From the NCBI RefSeq assembly GCF_000341185.1, contig NZ_ANBH01000059.1, forward strand, positions 62,421 to 110,047: DNA of 47,627 nt. Reading direction: 5' to 3'. Source of the stretch: Nocardiopsis chromatogenes YIM 90109 (GTDB lineage: Bacteria > Actinomycetota > Actinomycetes > Streptosporangiales > Streptosporangiaceae). The notes beneath the pieces were generated by a model. The model was not told where the DNA came from. It did no database searches and saw only the letters and a list, made by a program, of their open reading frames with translations. This document shows, in pieces, positions 23,001-31,549 of this stretch (its first letter is position 1; the number at the start of each line of letters is the position of its first letter). The translations under genes and the position numbers were made by a program.

Positions 23001-24023
23001 ATGCCCATCGCGACCCCGGAGGTCTACACGGAGATGCTGGGCCGCGCGAAGTCCCAGGGCTTCGCCTACCCCGCGATCAACGTGACCTCCAGCCAGACCC
23101 TGCACGCCGCCCTGCGCGGCTTCGCCGAGGCGGAGAGCGACGGCATCGTCCAGATCTCGACCGGGGGAGCCGAGTTCCTCTCCGGCGCGACCGTCAAGGA
23201 CATGGTCACCGGTTCCGTGGCCTTCGCCGAGTACGCCCGCGTGGTCGCCGACAAGTACCCGGTGAACATCGCCCTGCACACCGACCACTGCCCCAAGGAC
23301 AAGCTGGACGGGTTCGTCCGTCCGCTGCTCGCGCTGTCCGAGGAGCGGGTGGCCAAGGGGCAGCAGCCGCTCTTCCAGTCCCACATGTGGGACGGCTCGG
23401 CCGTGCCGCTGGAGGAGAACCTCGAGATCGCCGGGGAGCTGCTGGCCAAGTCCAACGCCGCGCGCACGATCCTGGAGATCGAGGTCGGCGTGGTCGGCGG
23501 CGAGGAGGACGGCATCGTCGGCGAGATCAACGAGAAGCTGTACACCACCCCCGAGGACGCCCTGCGCACCGCCGAGGCCCTGGGCCTGGGCGACGAGGGC
23601 TACTACATGACCGCCCTCACCTTCGGCAACGTGCACGGCGTCTACAAGCCGGGCCACGTCAAGCTGCGCCCCGAGGTCCTCAAGGAGGCCCAGGACGCGG
23701 TCGGCGAGAAGTACGGCCGCACCAAGCCGTTCGACTTCGTCTTCCACGGCGGCTCCGGCTCCACCCTGGAGGAGATCCACGCCGCCATCGACTACGGCGT
23801 GGTGAAGATGAACATCGACACCGACACGCAGTACGCCTTCACCCGCCCCATCGCCGACCACATGCTGCGCAACTACGAGGGCGTGCTCAAGGTCGACGGC
23901 GAGGTCGGCAACAAGAAGCAGTACGACCCGCGCTCCTACGGCAAGGCCGCCGAGGCCGGAATGGCCGAACGCGTGGTCGACGCGTGCCGCCAGTTGAAGT
24001 GCGCAGGGCAGAAGATGAACTAA
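23001..24023 (+). CDS. fba: Class II fructose-bisphosphate aldolase
   Basis: A 340-residue zinc-dependent aldolase of glycolysis and gluconeogenesis. Zinc ligands and active-site motifs are visible: ALHTDHCPKDKL (with the catalytic Asp and a His ligand), EIEVGVVGGEEDG, FGNVHGVYKPGHVKL (His), and FHGGSGST with GVVKMNIDTDTQ binding the phosphate. The length is normal for the long actinobacterial class IIA form. The ATG follows a GGGAG ribosome site. A DasR-like box lies in its upstream region. DUF3151 follows on the same strand after 145 bases, an arrangement common in actinobacteria. Confidence 0.97.
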   Translation: MPIATPEVYTEMLGRAKSQGFAYPAINVTSSQTLHAALRGFAEAESDGIVQISTGGAEFLSGATVKDMVTGSVAFAEYARVVADKYPVNIALHTDHCPKDKLDGFVRPLLALSEERVAKGQQPLFQSHMWDGSAVPLEENLEIAGELLAKSNAARTILEIEVGVVGGEEDGIVGEINEKLYTTPEDALRTAEALGLGDEGYYMTALTFGNVHGVYKPGHVKLRPEVLKEAQDAVGEKYGRTKPFDFVFHGGSGSTLEEIHAAIDYGVVKMNIDTDTQYAFTRPIADHMLRNYEGVLKVDGEVGNKKQYDPRSYGKAAEAGMAERVVDACRQLKCAGQKMN

Positions 24024-24168
24024 TCTGCCCGTGGGAGCGCACCCTGCGGGTGCGCCCCTGGGCCGGCCCCCGGTTCCCAGCGGATTCGGGGGCCGATGCG
24101 CGCCCGGCCGCCTGACATCCATGGGCGGACGCGTCGGCCGGGCGCGCGCCCCCTGGCAGGATGGGGCC

Positions 24169-24582
24169 ATGGACCTGCATGCGAATCTCCTCGGGGAGCC
24201 GCCGGCCACCCGCCTCCCCGACCAGCCCGAGGCGCGCGAGGCGCTGGCCTCCGGCACCGACCCCTCCGAGGTCGCCGCGCGCAACCCGTCGTACTCGGCC
24301 GCCTGGGCCGCGCTCGCCGAGCGCGCGCTGGAGGCTGGGGACCCGGTGACCGCCTACGCCTACGCCCGCACCGGCTACCACCGCGGCCTGGACCAGCTCC
24401 GCCGCGCGGGCTGGAAGGGGCACGGCCCGGTCCCGTGGGACCACGGGCCCAACCAGGGCTTCCTGCGCGCCCTGAACGCGCTCGCCCGCGCCGCCGGGGA
24501 GATCGGGGAGAGCGAGGAGGAGGAGCGCTGCTCCACGTTCCTGCGGGAGAGCAGCGCCGAGGCCGCCGAGGCGCTGTCCTGA
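24169..24582 (+). CDS. DUF3151 family protein
   Basis: A 137-residue soluble helical protein with the family pattern: EARFALASG-like start (QPEAREALASGTDPSEVAARNP), SYSAAWAALAERAL, VTAYAYARTGYHRGLDQLRRAGWKGHGPVPW and NQGFLRALNALARAA. DUF3151 is an actinobacterial family usually encoded next to fba; the function is unknown. The ATG of MDLHANLLGE is chosen because the family begins with this motif. A possible ribosome site GGGG lies close upstream. Confidence 0.85.
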   Translation: MDLHANLLGEPPATRLPDQPEAREALASGTDPSEVAARNPSYSAAWAALAERALEAGDPVTAYAYARTGYHRGLDQLRRAGWKGHGPVPWDHGPNQGFLRALNALARAAGEIGESEEEERCSTFLRESSAEAAEALS

Positions 24583-24668
24583 GCGGGGCGTGGGGCCGCC
24601 CGTCGGCCCCGGCCCGCACCCACCTGCGCCGAAGGGCACCGACCGGCACTGACCGGGCAATTCCGTGC

Positions 24669-24737
24669 TTAACGCGCGTGCCCTGGTCGTGTACGCTCTA
24701 GACGCAAGGGCCCCTGTCGCTTTCTTGCGCCAGGGGC
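24669..24737 (+). promoter_or_regulatory. Candidate purA promoter and leader hairpin
   Basis: TTAACG (24669-24674) and TACGCT (24692-24697) are spaced 17 bp, which fits a housekeeping promoter with a start near 24704. Just downstream GCCCCTG (24710-24716) pairs with CAGGGGC (24731-24737), with extra GC pairs inside. The hairpin forms the start of an about 80-base leader ahead of purA. Confidence 0.5.
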
Positions 24738-24785
24738 TTACCCATGTCCGGGCAACGGTCCGAACGATTGAAGGGGTAGACCCGC

Positions 24786-26069
24786 ATGCCGGCGATCACG
24801 CTCGTTGGGGCCCAGTGGGGCGACGAGGGCAAGGGCAAGGCCACCGACCTGGTGGGCGACCGCGTCGACTACGTGGTCCGCTACCAGGGCGGCAACAACG
24901 CCGGGCACACGGTCGTCATCGGCGACCAGAAGTACGCCCTGCACCTGCTGCCCTCGGGCATCCTCTCGCCGGACGTCGTCCCGGTCATCGCCAACGGCGT
25001 CGTCATCGACCCGGCGGTGCTCTTCGAGGAGCTGGGCGGCCTGCAGGAGCGCGGCGTGGACACCTCGCGCCTGCTGATCTCGGCCAACGCGCACCTGATC
25101 ATGCCCTACCACCGAGAGCTCGACAAGGTCAGCGAGCGCTTCCTGGGCAAGGGCCGGATCGGCACCACCGGGCGCGGAATCGGCCCCACCTACGCCGACA
25201 AGATCTCCCGCCAGGGCGTGCGCGTGCAGGACATGTTCGACGCCAAGATCCTGCGCAAGAAGGTCGAGCTGGCGCTCAACGACAAGAACCAGGTCCTCAC
25301 CAAGGTCTTCAACCGGCGCGGCCTGGACCCCGAGCGCGTCATCGACGAGTACCTGGGCTACGCCGAGCGGCTGCGCCCCTACGTCACCGACACCTCCCTG
25401 GAGCTCAACAAGGCGCTCGACGCGGGGAAGAACGTGTACCTGGAGGGCTCCCAGGGCACCCTGCTCGACATCGACCACGGCACCTACCCCTTCGTCACCT
25501 CCTCCTCGCCGACCTCCGGCGGGGCGTGCGCCGGGGCGGGCATCGGCCCCACCCGCATCACCAAGGTGGTGGGCATCCTGAAGGCCTACACCACCCGCGT
25601 GGGCTCGGGGCCCTTCCCCACCGAGCTGCACGACGAGTGGGGCGACTGGCTGCGCACCCAGGGCCACGAGTTCGGCGTGACCACCGGGCGCAACCGCCGC
25701 TGCGGATGGTTCGACGCACCCATCGCCCGCTACGCCACCCGGGTCAACGGCATCACCGACTTCTTCCTGACCAAGCTGGACGTGCTCACCGGCCTGGACC
25801 GCATCCCGGTCTGCGTCGGCTACGACGTCGACGGGGTCCGCCACGACGAGATCCCGATGACCCAGACCGACTTCCACCACGCCGTGCCGGTCTACGAGCA
25901 CCTCGACGGGTGGAGCGAGGACATCACCGGGGCGCGCTCCTTCGGGGAACTTCCCAAGACCGCCCAGGACTACGTGCGTACCCTGGAGGAGATGTCCGGG
26001 GCCCCGATCTCGGCCATCGGCGTCGGTCCCGGGCGCGACCAGACGCTGGAGCTGCGCTCCCTGGTCTGA
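24786..26069 (+). CDS. purA: Adenylosuccinate synthetase
   Basis: A 427-residue PurA that joins aspartate to IMP using GTP, the first AMP-specific step. The P-loop-like [11 protein letters not shown] is at residues 7-17, and [11 protein letters not shown] at about 36-46 is typical. [39 protein letters not shown]-type and [12 protein letters not shown] motifs are all present. Full length. The ATG is preceded by GGGG and a leader with a hairpin. It is followed after 52 bases by purD, so the two may share a transcript. Confidence 0.98.
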   Translation: MPAITLVGAQWGDEGKGKATDLVGDRVDYVVRYQGGNNAGHTVVIGDQKYALHLLPSGILSPDVVPVIANGVVIDPAVLFEELGGLQERGVDTSRLLISANAHLIMPYHRELDKVSERFLGKGRIGTTGRGIGPTYADKISRQGVRVQDMFDAKILRKKVELALNDKNQVLTKVFNRRGLDPERVIDEYLGYAERLRPYVTDTSLELNKALDAGKNVYLEGSQGTLLDIDHGTYPFVTSSSPTSGGACAGAGIGPTRITKVVGILKAYTTRVGSGPFPTELHDEWGDWLRTQGHEFGVTTGRNRRCGWFDAPIARYATRVNGITDFFLTKLDVLTGLDRIPVCVGYDVDGVRHDEIPMTQTDFHHAVPVYEHLDGWSEDITGARSFGELPKTAQDYVRTLEEMSGAPISAIGVGPGRDQTLELRSLV

Positions 26070-26121
26070 CCCGCCCCGCACGCGTCCCTTCGATCCCCAC
26101 GACACACAAAGGGTCCGTTAC

Positions 26122-27381
26122 GTGAAAGCCCTGGTACTCGGCGGCGGAGGCCGCGAGCACGCCCTCGTCCGAGCCCTGTCCCTCGACCCGGGTGTCACCG
26201 AGCTGCACTGCGCTCCCGGCAACCCGGGCATCTCGGCCCTCGCCGACAACCACGTGATCAACCCGGTGGACGGCCTGGCCGTGACGGAGCTGGCCGCCCG
26301 CATCCGGGCCGAGCTGGTGGTCATCGGCCCGGAGGCGCCACTGGTGGCCGGGGTGGCCGACGCCCTGCGCGACCGCGGCATCCCCGTCTTCGGACCGGAC
26401 CGCGAGGCCGCGCGGATCGAGGGCTCCAAGGCCTTCGCCAAGGAGGTCATGCAAGCCGCGGGGGTGCCCACCGCACGGGCGCGGATCTGCCGCACCCCCG
26501 CGCAGGCCGCCGAGGCGCTGGACGCCTTCGGCCCGCCCTACGTGGTCAAGGACGACGGACTGGCCGCGGGCAAGGGCGTGGTGGTCACCGAGGACCGGGC
26601 CGAGGCCGAGCGGCACGCCCGCGAGTGCGGGCGCGTCGTCGTCGAGGAGTACCTGGACGGCCCCGAGGTGTCGCTGTTCGTGCTCAGCGACGGGGTGCAC
26701 GCCATCCCGCTGCCCGCCGCCCAGGACTTCAAGCGCGCCCACGAGGGCGGCACCGGCCCCAACACCGGCGGCATGGGCGCCTACGCCCCGCTGGGCTGGG
26801 CCCCGGACGGGCTCACCGAGCAGGTCATGAACGAGGTGGTCGGCCCCACCATCCGGGAGATGGCCAAGCGCGGCCACCGGTACCAGGGGCTGCTCTACGT
26901 CGGCCTGGCGCTGACCTCCGAGGGCCCCAAGGTGGTGGAGTTCAACGCCCGTTTCGGCGACCCCGAGGCGCAGGTGGTGCTGGACCGCCTGGCCACCCCG
27001 GTGGGGACGCTGCTGCAGGCCGCCGACACCGGCGGCCTGGGGAGCATCACGTCCCTGGAGTGGCGCAACGGCGCCGCGGTCACCGTGGTGGTGGCCTCCG
27101 AGGGCTACCCGGGCTCGCCCGCCAAGGGCGACACCGTCGGCGGCCTTCAGGAGGCGGAGGCGGTGGACGGCGCCTACGTCCTGCACGCCGGCACCGCCTG
27201 GGGGCCGGAGCGGACCATCGTGTCGAGCGGCGGCCGCGTCCTGAACGTGGTCGGCACCGGGGACACCCTGGCGACCGCGCGCGAGCGCGCCTACGAGGCG
27301 GTCTCCAGGATCGAGCTGCGCGGCTCCTTCCACCGCACCGACATCGCCGAGGAGGCCGCCGCCTTGGAGGGCAAGGCCTGA
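26122..27381 (+). CDS. purD: Phosphoribosylamine-glycine ligase (GAR synthetase)
   Basis: A 419-residue ATP-grasp enzyme of purine synthesis that joins glycine to phosphoribosylamine. The GTG start precedes KALVLGGGGREHAL, the classical N terminus. ATP-grasp signatures include YVVKDDGLAAGKGVVV, EEYLDGPEVSLFVL, and GGTGPNTGGMGAYAP, with VVEFNARFGDPEAQVVL near the metal site. Complete and without oddities. A very long hairpin lies between it and purB. Confidence 0.97.
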   Translation: MKALVLGGGGREHALVRALSLDPGVTELHCAPGNPGISALADNHVINPVDGLAVTELAARIRAELVVIGPEAPLVAGVADALRDRGIPVFGPDREAARIEGSKAFAKEVMQAAGVPTARARICRTPAQAAEALDAFGPPYVVKDDGLAAGKGVVVTEDRAEAERHARECGRVVVEEYLDGPEVSLFVLSDGVHAIPLPAAQDFKRAHEGGTGPNTGGMGAYAPLGWAPDGLTEQVMNEVVGPTIREMAKRGHRYQGLLYVGLALTSEGPKVVEFNARFGDPEAQVVLDRLATPVGTLLQAADTGGLGSITSLEWRNGAAVTVVVASEGYPGSPAKGDTVGGLQEAEAVDGAYVLHAGTAWGPERTIVSSGGRVLNVVGTGDTLATARERAYEAVSRIELRGSFHRTDIAEEAAALEGKA

Positions 27382-27395
27382 CCGGCGTGTTCGTC

Positions 27396-27457
27396 GGATC
27401 AGGTCCTCCAGCGCGCAGGCCGGGCCACGGCCCTGGGCGCGTGGGAGGACCTGATCC
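27396..27457. terminator. Near-complete 62-base inverted repeat between purD and purB
   Basis: GGATCAGGTCCTCC (27396-27409) is the perfect complement of GGAGGACCTGATCC (27444-27457). The inside also folds (CGCGC with GCGCG, and GGGCC with GGCCC). The whole forms a long, almost fully paired RNA hairpin 15 bases after the purD stop. A terminator is likely, though no U run follows. Confidence 0.65.
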
Positions 27458-27511
27458 CCGATTGCCCGCCCTACGCGCGTCCGAGCTCCCGGGGCCTGCG
27501 AAAATATAGCC

Positions 27512-28819
27512 GTGATCGAGCGCTACACCCTTCCGGAAATCGGGCGCGTCTTCAGCGACGCCCACAAGTACGAGCTCTGGTGCCGGGTCGAGACCCTGGT
27601 GATGGAGGCCCACGCGGATGCGGGCACCATCCCGGCCGACTCGGTCGAGCCGGTGCGCCAGGCGCCGCCGCCCACCCCGGAGCGGGTGGCCGAGATCGAG
27701 GCGGTGACCCAGCACGACGTCATCGCCTTCCTGACCGCCTGGGCCGACAACACCGAGCCCCGCGAGGCCGCCAAGTGGGTCCACTTCGGCATGACCTCCT
27801 CCGACCTGCTCGACACCGCGCTGGCCGCCCAGCTCGTCGAGGCCACCGACATCCTGCTCGCCAAGGCCGACGCCCTGGTGGCGGCGCTGCGCGACCACGC
27901 CCTGGCGCACCGGAGCACGCTGCGCGTGGGCCGGACGCACGGCATCCACGGCGAGCCGGACGTGTGGGGGCACCGCGTCGCCGACTTCGCCTTCGGCATG
28001 GCGCGCTCCCGGGACCGCCTGCGCCGCGCGCGCGAGGCGGTCGGGGTGATGGCGATCTCGGGCCCGGTGGGCACCTACTCCAACATCGACCCCGAGGTCG
28101 AGGCCTACGTCGCCGAAAAGCTGGGCCTGCGCCCGGCCGACGTGTCCACCCAGGTGGTGCTGCGCGACGGCATCTCCGAGTGGGTGTCCTGCCTGGCGAT
28201 CATGGCGACCGTGTGCGAGGCCGTCGCCCTGGAGGTGCGGCACGGCCAGCGCACCGAGGTGCGCGAGCTGTGGGAGCCCTTCGGCAAGGGCCAGAAGGGC
28301 TCCAGCGCCATGCCGCACAAGAAGAACCCGATCATGTCGGAGCGGATCTGCGGCATGGCGCGCAACGTGCGCGCGCAGATCGTCCCGGTCATGGAGGGCA
28401 TCCCGCTCTGGCACGAGCGCGACATCTCGCACTCCTCCACCGAGCGGATCAGCCTGCCGGACGCGGCCATCGCCACCGACTACCTGCTCAACCTGACCAC
28501 GAAGCTGGTCACCGGGCTGGTCGTGGACGCCGACCGGATGCAGGCCAACCTGGACGCCACGCACGGGCTGATCTACTCCTCCACGGTGGTCTCCGAACTG
28601 ATCGAGACCGGCCTGTCCCGCGAGGACGTCTACGCCGTCGTGCAGAGCGCCGCCATGCGCACCTGGGACACCGGCGCCCCGTTCCGGCGGACCCTGCGCG
28701 AGGAGGCCGACTCCCGCGGCATCGCGCTGGACGAGGCCCGGCTGGACGAGGTGTGCCGCCCCGAGCGCTTCACCCGGCGCCTGTCGGGCGTGTTCGAACG
28801 GCTGGAGAAGCTGGCGTGA
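27512..28819 (+). CDS. purB: Adenylosuccinate lyase
   Basis: A 435-residue fumarase-superfamily enzyme that acts twice in purine synthesis (SAICAR and adenylosuccinate cleavage). The signature GSSAMPHKKNPIMSER is intact, and HFGMTSSDLLDTA and GRTHGIHGEPDVWG carry catalytic His residues. The GTG at 27512 starts IERYTLPEIG, the usual N terminus. There is no Shine-Dalgarno, but AT-rich AAAATATAG directly precedes the GTG, which suggests a leaderless transcript. Its stop overlaps the purC start (GTGA). Confidence 0.98.
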   Translation: MIERYTLPEIGRVFSDAHKYELWCRVETLVMEAHADAGTIPADSVEPVRQAPPPTPERVAEIEAVTQHDVIAFLTAWADNTEPREAAKWVHFGMTSSDLLDTALAAQLVEATDILLAKADALVAALRDHALAHRSTLRVGRTHGIHGEPDVWGHRVADFAFGMARSRDRLRRAREAVGVMAISGPVGTYSNIDPEVEAYVAEKLGLRPADVSTQVVLRDGISEWVSCLAIMATVCEAVALEVRHGQRTEVRELWEPFGKGQKGSSAMPHKKNPIMSERICGMARNVRAQIVPVMEGIPLWHERDISHSSTERISLPDAAIATDYLLNLTTKLVTGLVVDADRMQANLDATHGLIYSSTVVSELIETGLSREDVYAVVQSAAMRTWDTGAPFRRTLREEADSRGIALDEARLDEVCRPERFTRRLSGVFERLEKLA

Positions 28820-29724
28820 GCGGCTTCACCGTGCGCCCCGTGCCCGCCGAGGTCCCGGGGCTGACGCACCTGCACACCGGCAAGGTGCGCGACCTGTATG
28901 CCACCTCCTCCGGCGACCTGGTGATGGTGGCCAGCGACCGGGTGTCGGCCTACGACTGGGTGCTGCCCACCGAGATCCCCGACAAGGGGCGGCTGCTGAC
29001 CGCGCTGTCGCTGTGGTGGTTCGACCGGCTGGCCGACATCGCCCCCGCGCACGTGCTCTCGGACACGCCCCCGCCGGGCGCCCCCGGGGACTGGCGCGGC
29101 CGCACCCTGGTCTGCCGCCGCCTGGACATGGTCCCGGTGGAGTGCGTGGCCCGCGGCTACCTGACCGGGTCGGGCCTGGCCGAGTACCGGGCGGACGGGA
29201 CGGTGTGCGGCGTGCCGCTGCCCGAGGGCCTGCGGGACGGGTCGCGCCTGGAGGAGCCGATCTTCACCCCGGCCACCAAGGCCGAGGTGGGCGAGCACGA
29301 CGAGAACGTCTCGTTCGAGCGGGTGGCCGCCGTCCACGGCGCCGCGCTCGCCGAGGAGCTGCGCACCGCGACCCTGGCGCTGTACCGCCGCGGCCGCGAG
29401 CTGGCCGAGGAGCGCGGCATCCTGCTGGCCGACACCAAGTTCGAGTTCGGGCGGGACGCCGACGGGAGGCTGGTGCTGGCCGACGAGGTGTTCACCCCCG
29501 ACTCCTCGCGGTTCTGGCCGGCCGACGGCTGGGAGCCGGGGCGGCCCCAGCCGTCGTTCGACAAGCAGATCATCCGCGACTGGCTGACCTCCCCCGCCTC
29601 CGGGTGGGACCGGGACTCCGAGGAGCCGCCCCCGCCGCTGCCCCGGGACGTGGTCTCCCGCACCCGCGACCGCTACCGCGAGGTCTACGAGCGGCTCACG
29701 GGCTCCCCCGCCCCGGTGGGCTGA
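28816..29724 (+). CDS. purC: Phosphoribosylaminoimidazole-succinocarboxamide synthase
   Basis: A 302-residue SAICAR synthetase. Visible motifs are LHTGKVRDLY (ATP loop), MVASDRVSAYDWVLPTEIPDKG, VPVECVARGYLTGSGL, and LADTKFEFGRDADG with LADEVFTPDSSRFWP. The length and C-terminal PSFDKQIIRDWL match the long actinobacterial form. The GTG start is fixed by the GTGA overlap with purB, so the two are translationally coupled; their reactions are consecutive in the pathway. A strong terminator follows two bases after the stop. Confidence 0.97.
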   Translation: MSGFTVRPVPAEVPGLTHLHTGKVRDLYATSSGDLVMVASDRVSAYDWVLPTEIPDKGRLLTALSLWWFDRLADIAPAHVLSDTPPPGAPGDWRGRTLVCRRLDMVPVECVARGYLTGSGLAEYRADGTVCGVPLPEGLRDGSRLEEPIFTPATKAEVGEHDENVSFERVAAVHGAALAEELRTATLALYRRGRELAEERGILLADTKFEFGRDADGRLVLADEVFTPDSSRFWPADGWEPGRPQPSFDKQIIRDWLTSPASGWDRDSEEPPPPLPRDVVSRTRDRYREVYERLTGSPAPVG

Positions 29725-29725
29725 G

Positions 29726-29781
29726 CACGGGCGGCGGGCCCCGGCGGCGCCGACACGCCGGGAGCCCGCCCCGCACCCGTG
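29726..29781 (+). terminator. Long GC hairpin terminator after purC
   Basis: CACGGG (29726-29731) pairs with CCCGTG (29776-29781), and inside GGCGGGC pairs with GCCCGCC and CCGGCG with CGCCGG, with small bulges. It begins directly after the purC stop. Confidence 0.75.
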
Positions 29782-29957
29782 ATCCCGCACACGATGGCAC
29801 CGGCAGCCGCGTGGAGCGCTTACAGTGGAACGCGTCCTTCGCCGGGGCGCGGCCGCCGGCGCACGCATGGGACCTTCCCACATCCGCCGGTACGGCGGCC
29901 CATGCGGTCCCTCCGACCTGCACCGCGTTAGCCGTGCCGGGATCGCGGCATAACGGC

Positions 29958-29986
29958 GGGAACGAGCCGGGAAAAGAACGCGTCTC
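29958..29986 (+). promoter_or_regulatory. Possible ECF-type promoter ahead of the MurA homologue
   Basis: GGGAAC (29958-29963) and CGTCTC (29981-29986) are spaced by 17 bases, similar to promoters of cell-envelope ECF sigma factors (GGAAC and CGTC elements). It lies about 60 bases before the MurA-like start in a 260-base gene-free stretch. The match is short, so this is tentative. Confidence 0.3.
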
Positions 29987-30047
29987 ACCGCGTAGGCGCG
30001 TCGAAGTCGAGATCTTTCACATCCGCCTCACGAAGGAGCACATGAGC

Positions 30048-31343
30048 ATGGGCCAGGAGGTTCGCTACCGCGTCCGCGGCGGCCGTCCCCTCAACGGGAC
30101 GGCGTTCATCCAGGGCGCGAAGAACGCCGTGCTGCCGATGATCGGCGCCGCCCTGCTCGCGAGCAAGGGACGCACCGTCCTGCGCAACGTCCCCAACATC
30201 GAGGACGTGCGGCGCGCCCTGGAGCTGGCCGAGCACGTCGGCGCCAAGGTCGAGTTCCACGAGGCCGAGCGTACGGCTGTCATCGACGCCTCCCGCCTGG
30301 ACGACCCCGAGCGCGCCGTCCTTCCGGCCGACATCGCCGCCCGCTTCCGCGGGTCGGTGCTGTTCGTCCCCGCCCTCATGCACCGCATGGGCCGCGCCCG
30401 CATCGAGGGCGTCGGCGGCTGCAACCTGGGCAGCCGCAAACTCGACTTCCACTACCGCGGCTTCGCCCGCCTGGGCGCCGAGGTGGTCGAGGACGAGGAG
30501 CGCAACCACATCAACATCACCTCCCCGTACCTGCGCGGCGGCCACCTTTACCTGGACACGCCCTCGCACACGGGGACCGAGAACCTCATCATGGCCGCCG
30601 TGCTCGCCCGCGGGACCACGGTCATCGAGCACGCGGCCCTGGAGCCCGAGGTCATCGACGTCATCCAGTTCCTGCGCGCGATGGGCGCCAAGATCAGCGG
30701 CGGCGGCACCGGGTTCATCACCGTGGAGGGCGTCGAGGAGCTCACCGCGGTCGAGCACACCATCATGAGCGACCGCATCGACGCCGGCGTGTTCGCCATG
30801 GCGACCGCGGCCGCCGGCGGCGACGTCAGCCTGGTCGGCGCCCACCTGGAGCACCTGGGCGTCGCGCGCTGGAAGCTCGACCAGATGGGCGTGGAGTTCG
30901 CCCAGCAGGGCGCGGTGCTGCACGTCCGCCGCGACCCGTCGGCGCCGCTGCGCCCGATCAACGCGGTCACCTCCCCCTACCCGGGCTTCGCCACCGACCT
31001 GCAGTCGCCGCTGATGGCGCTGGCCACCCTGGCGGAGGGCGAGAGCTACCTGCACGAGAACATCTACGACGGCCGCTTCGCGCTGGCCGACGAGCTCAAC
31101 AAGATGGGCGCCAAGATCGAGGTGGAGGGCACCCGGGCGATCGTGCACGGCCCCACCGAGCTGCGCGGCGCCGAGGTGGTCGCGCACGACCTGCGCACCG
31201 GCGCCTCGCTGGTGCTGGCCGGGCTGGTGGCCGAGGGCGAGACCGTGGTGGCGCCGGGGTACCTGGTAGACCGGGGACACGCCCAGTTCGCGTCGCGCCT
31301 GGCCGCTTTGGGCGCGGACGTGGTGCGCGAGCCCACCGCCTGA
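30048..31343 (+). CDS. MurA-family UDP-N-acetylglucosamine 1-carboxyvinyltransferase
   Basis: A 431-residue EPSP-synthase-fold enzyme, the first committed step of peptidoglycan synthesis or a paralogue. The catalytic GAKNAVLPM (Lys, Asn) is near the N terminus. GVGGCNLGSRKLDFH keeps the Cys that attacks PEP and is the fosfomycin target. SHTGTENLIMAAVLA, RIDAGVFAMATAAAGG and YPGFATDLQSPLMAL are typical. AAGGAG lies nine bases before the ATG at 30048 and only three before one at 30042, so I chose 30048. Many actinobacteria have two MurA copies, so I leave the symbol blank. Confidence 0.9.
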   Translation: MGQEVRYRVRGGRPLNGTAFIQGAKNAVLPMIGAALLASKGRTVLRNVPNIEDVRRALELAEHVGAKVEFHEAERTAVIDASRLDDPERAVLPADIAARFRGSVLFVPALMHRMGRARIEGVGGCNLGSRKLDFHYRGFARLGAEVVEDEERNHINITSPYLRGGHLYLDTPSHTGTENLIMAAVLARGTTVIEHAALEPEVIDVIQFLRAMGAKISGGGTGFITVEGVEELTAVEHTIMSDRIDAGVFAMATAAAGGDVSLVGAHLEHLGVARWKLDQMGVEFAQQGAVLHVRRDPSAPLRPINAVTSPYPGFATDLQSPLMALATLAEGESYLHENIYDGRFALADELNKMGAKIEVEGTRAIVHGPTELRGAEVVAHDLRTGASLVLAGLVAEGETVVAPGYLVDRGHAQFASRLAALGADVVREPTA

Positions 31344-31351
31344 GGCCGCGT

Positions 31352-31412
31352 CACCCCAGTTCAGGCCGGGGTGGGAGGCGCACGGCGACGGCGCTCCCGC
31401 CTCGGCTTTCGG
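31352..31412 (+). terminator. Double hairpin after the MurA-like gene
   Basis: CACCCC (31352-31357) pairs with GGGGTG (31368-31373). Next, GAGGCG (31375-31380) pairs with CGCCTC (31398-31403), followed by T-rich GGCTTTCGGTCTTC. It starts 8 bases after the stop. Confidence 0.5.
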
Positions 31413-31549
31413 TCTTCTGCGTGAAACGATCATCATTGGCCCCGCACAATGGGTACGATCGCGGCAATCATGCCGTGACAGAAACAGGTTCGGGAACCAG
31501 TGGGCGCACATAGTGAAGAACGTGGAATGGTAGCGGGGAGCAGCCCGAG

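Noticed and set aside
27396-27457. Purine riboswitch ahead of purB
   Set aside because: The element is a simple long hairpin with no conserved junction core, and it lies directly after purD, so a terminator is simpler.
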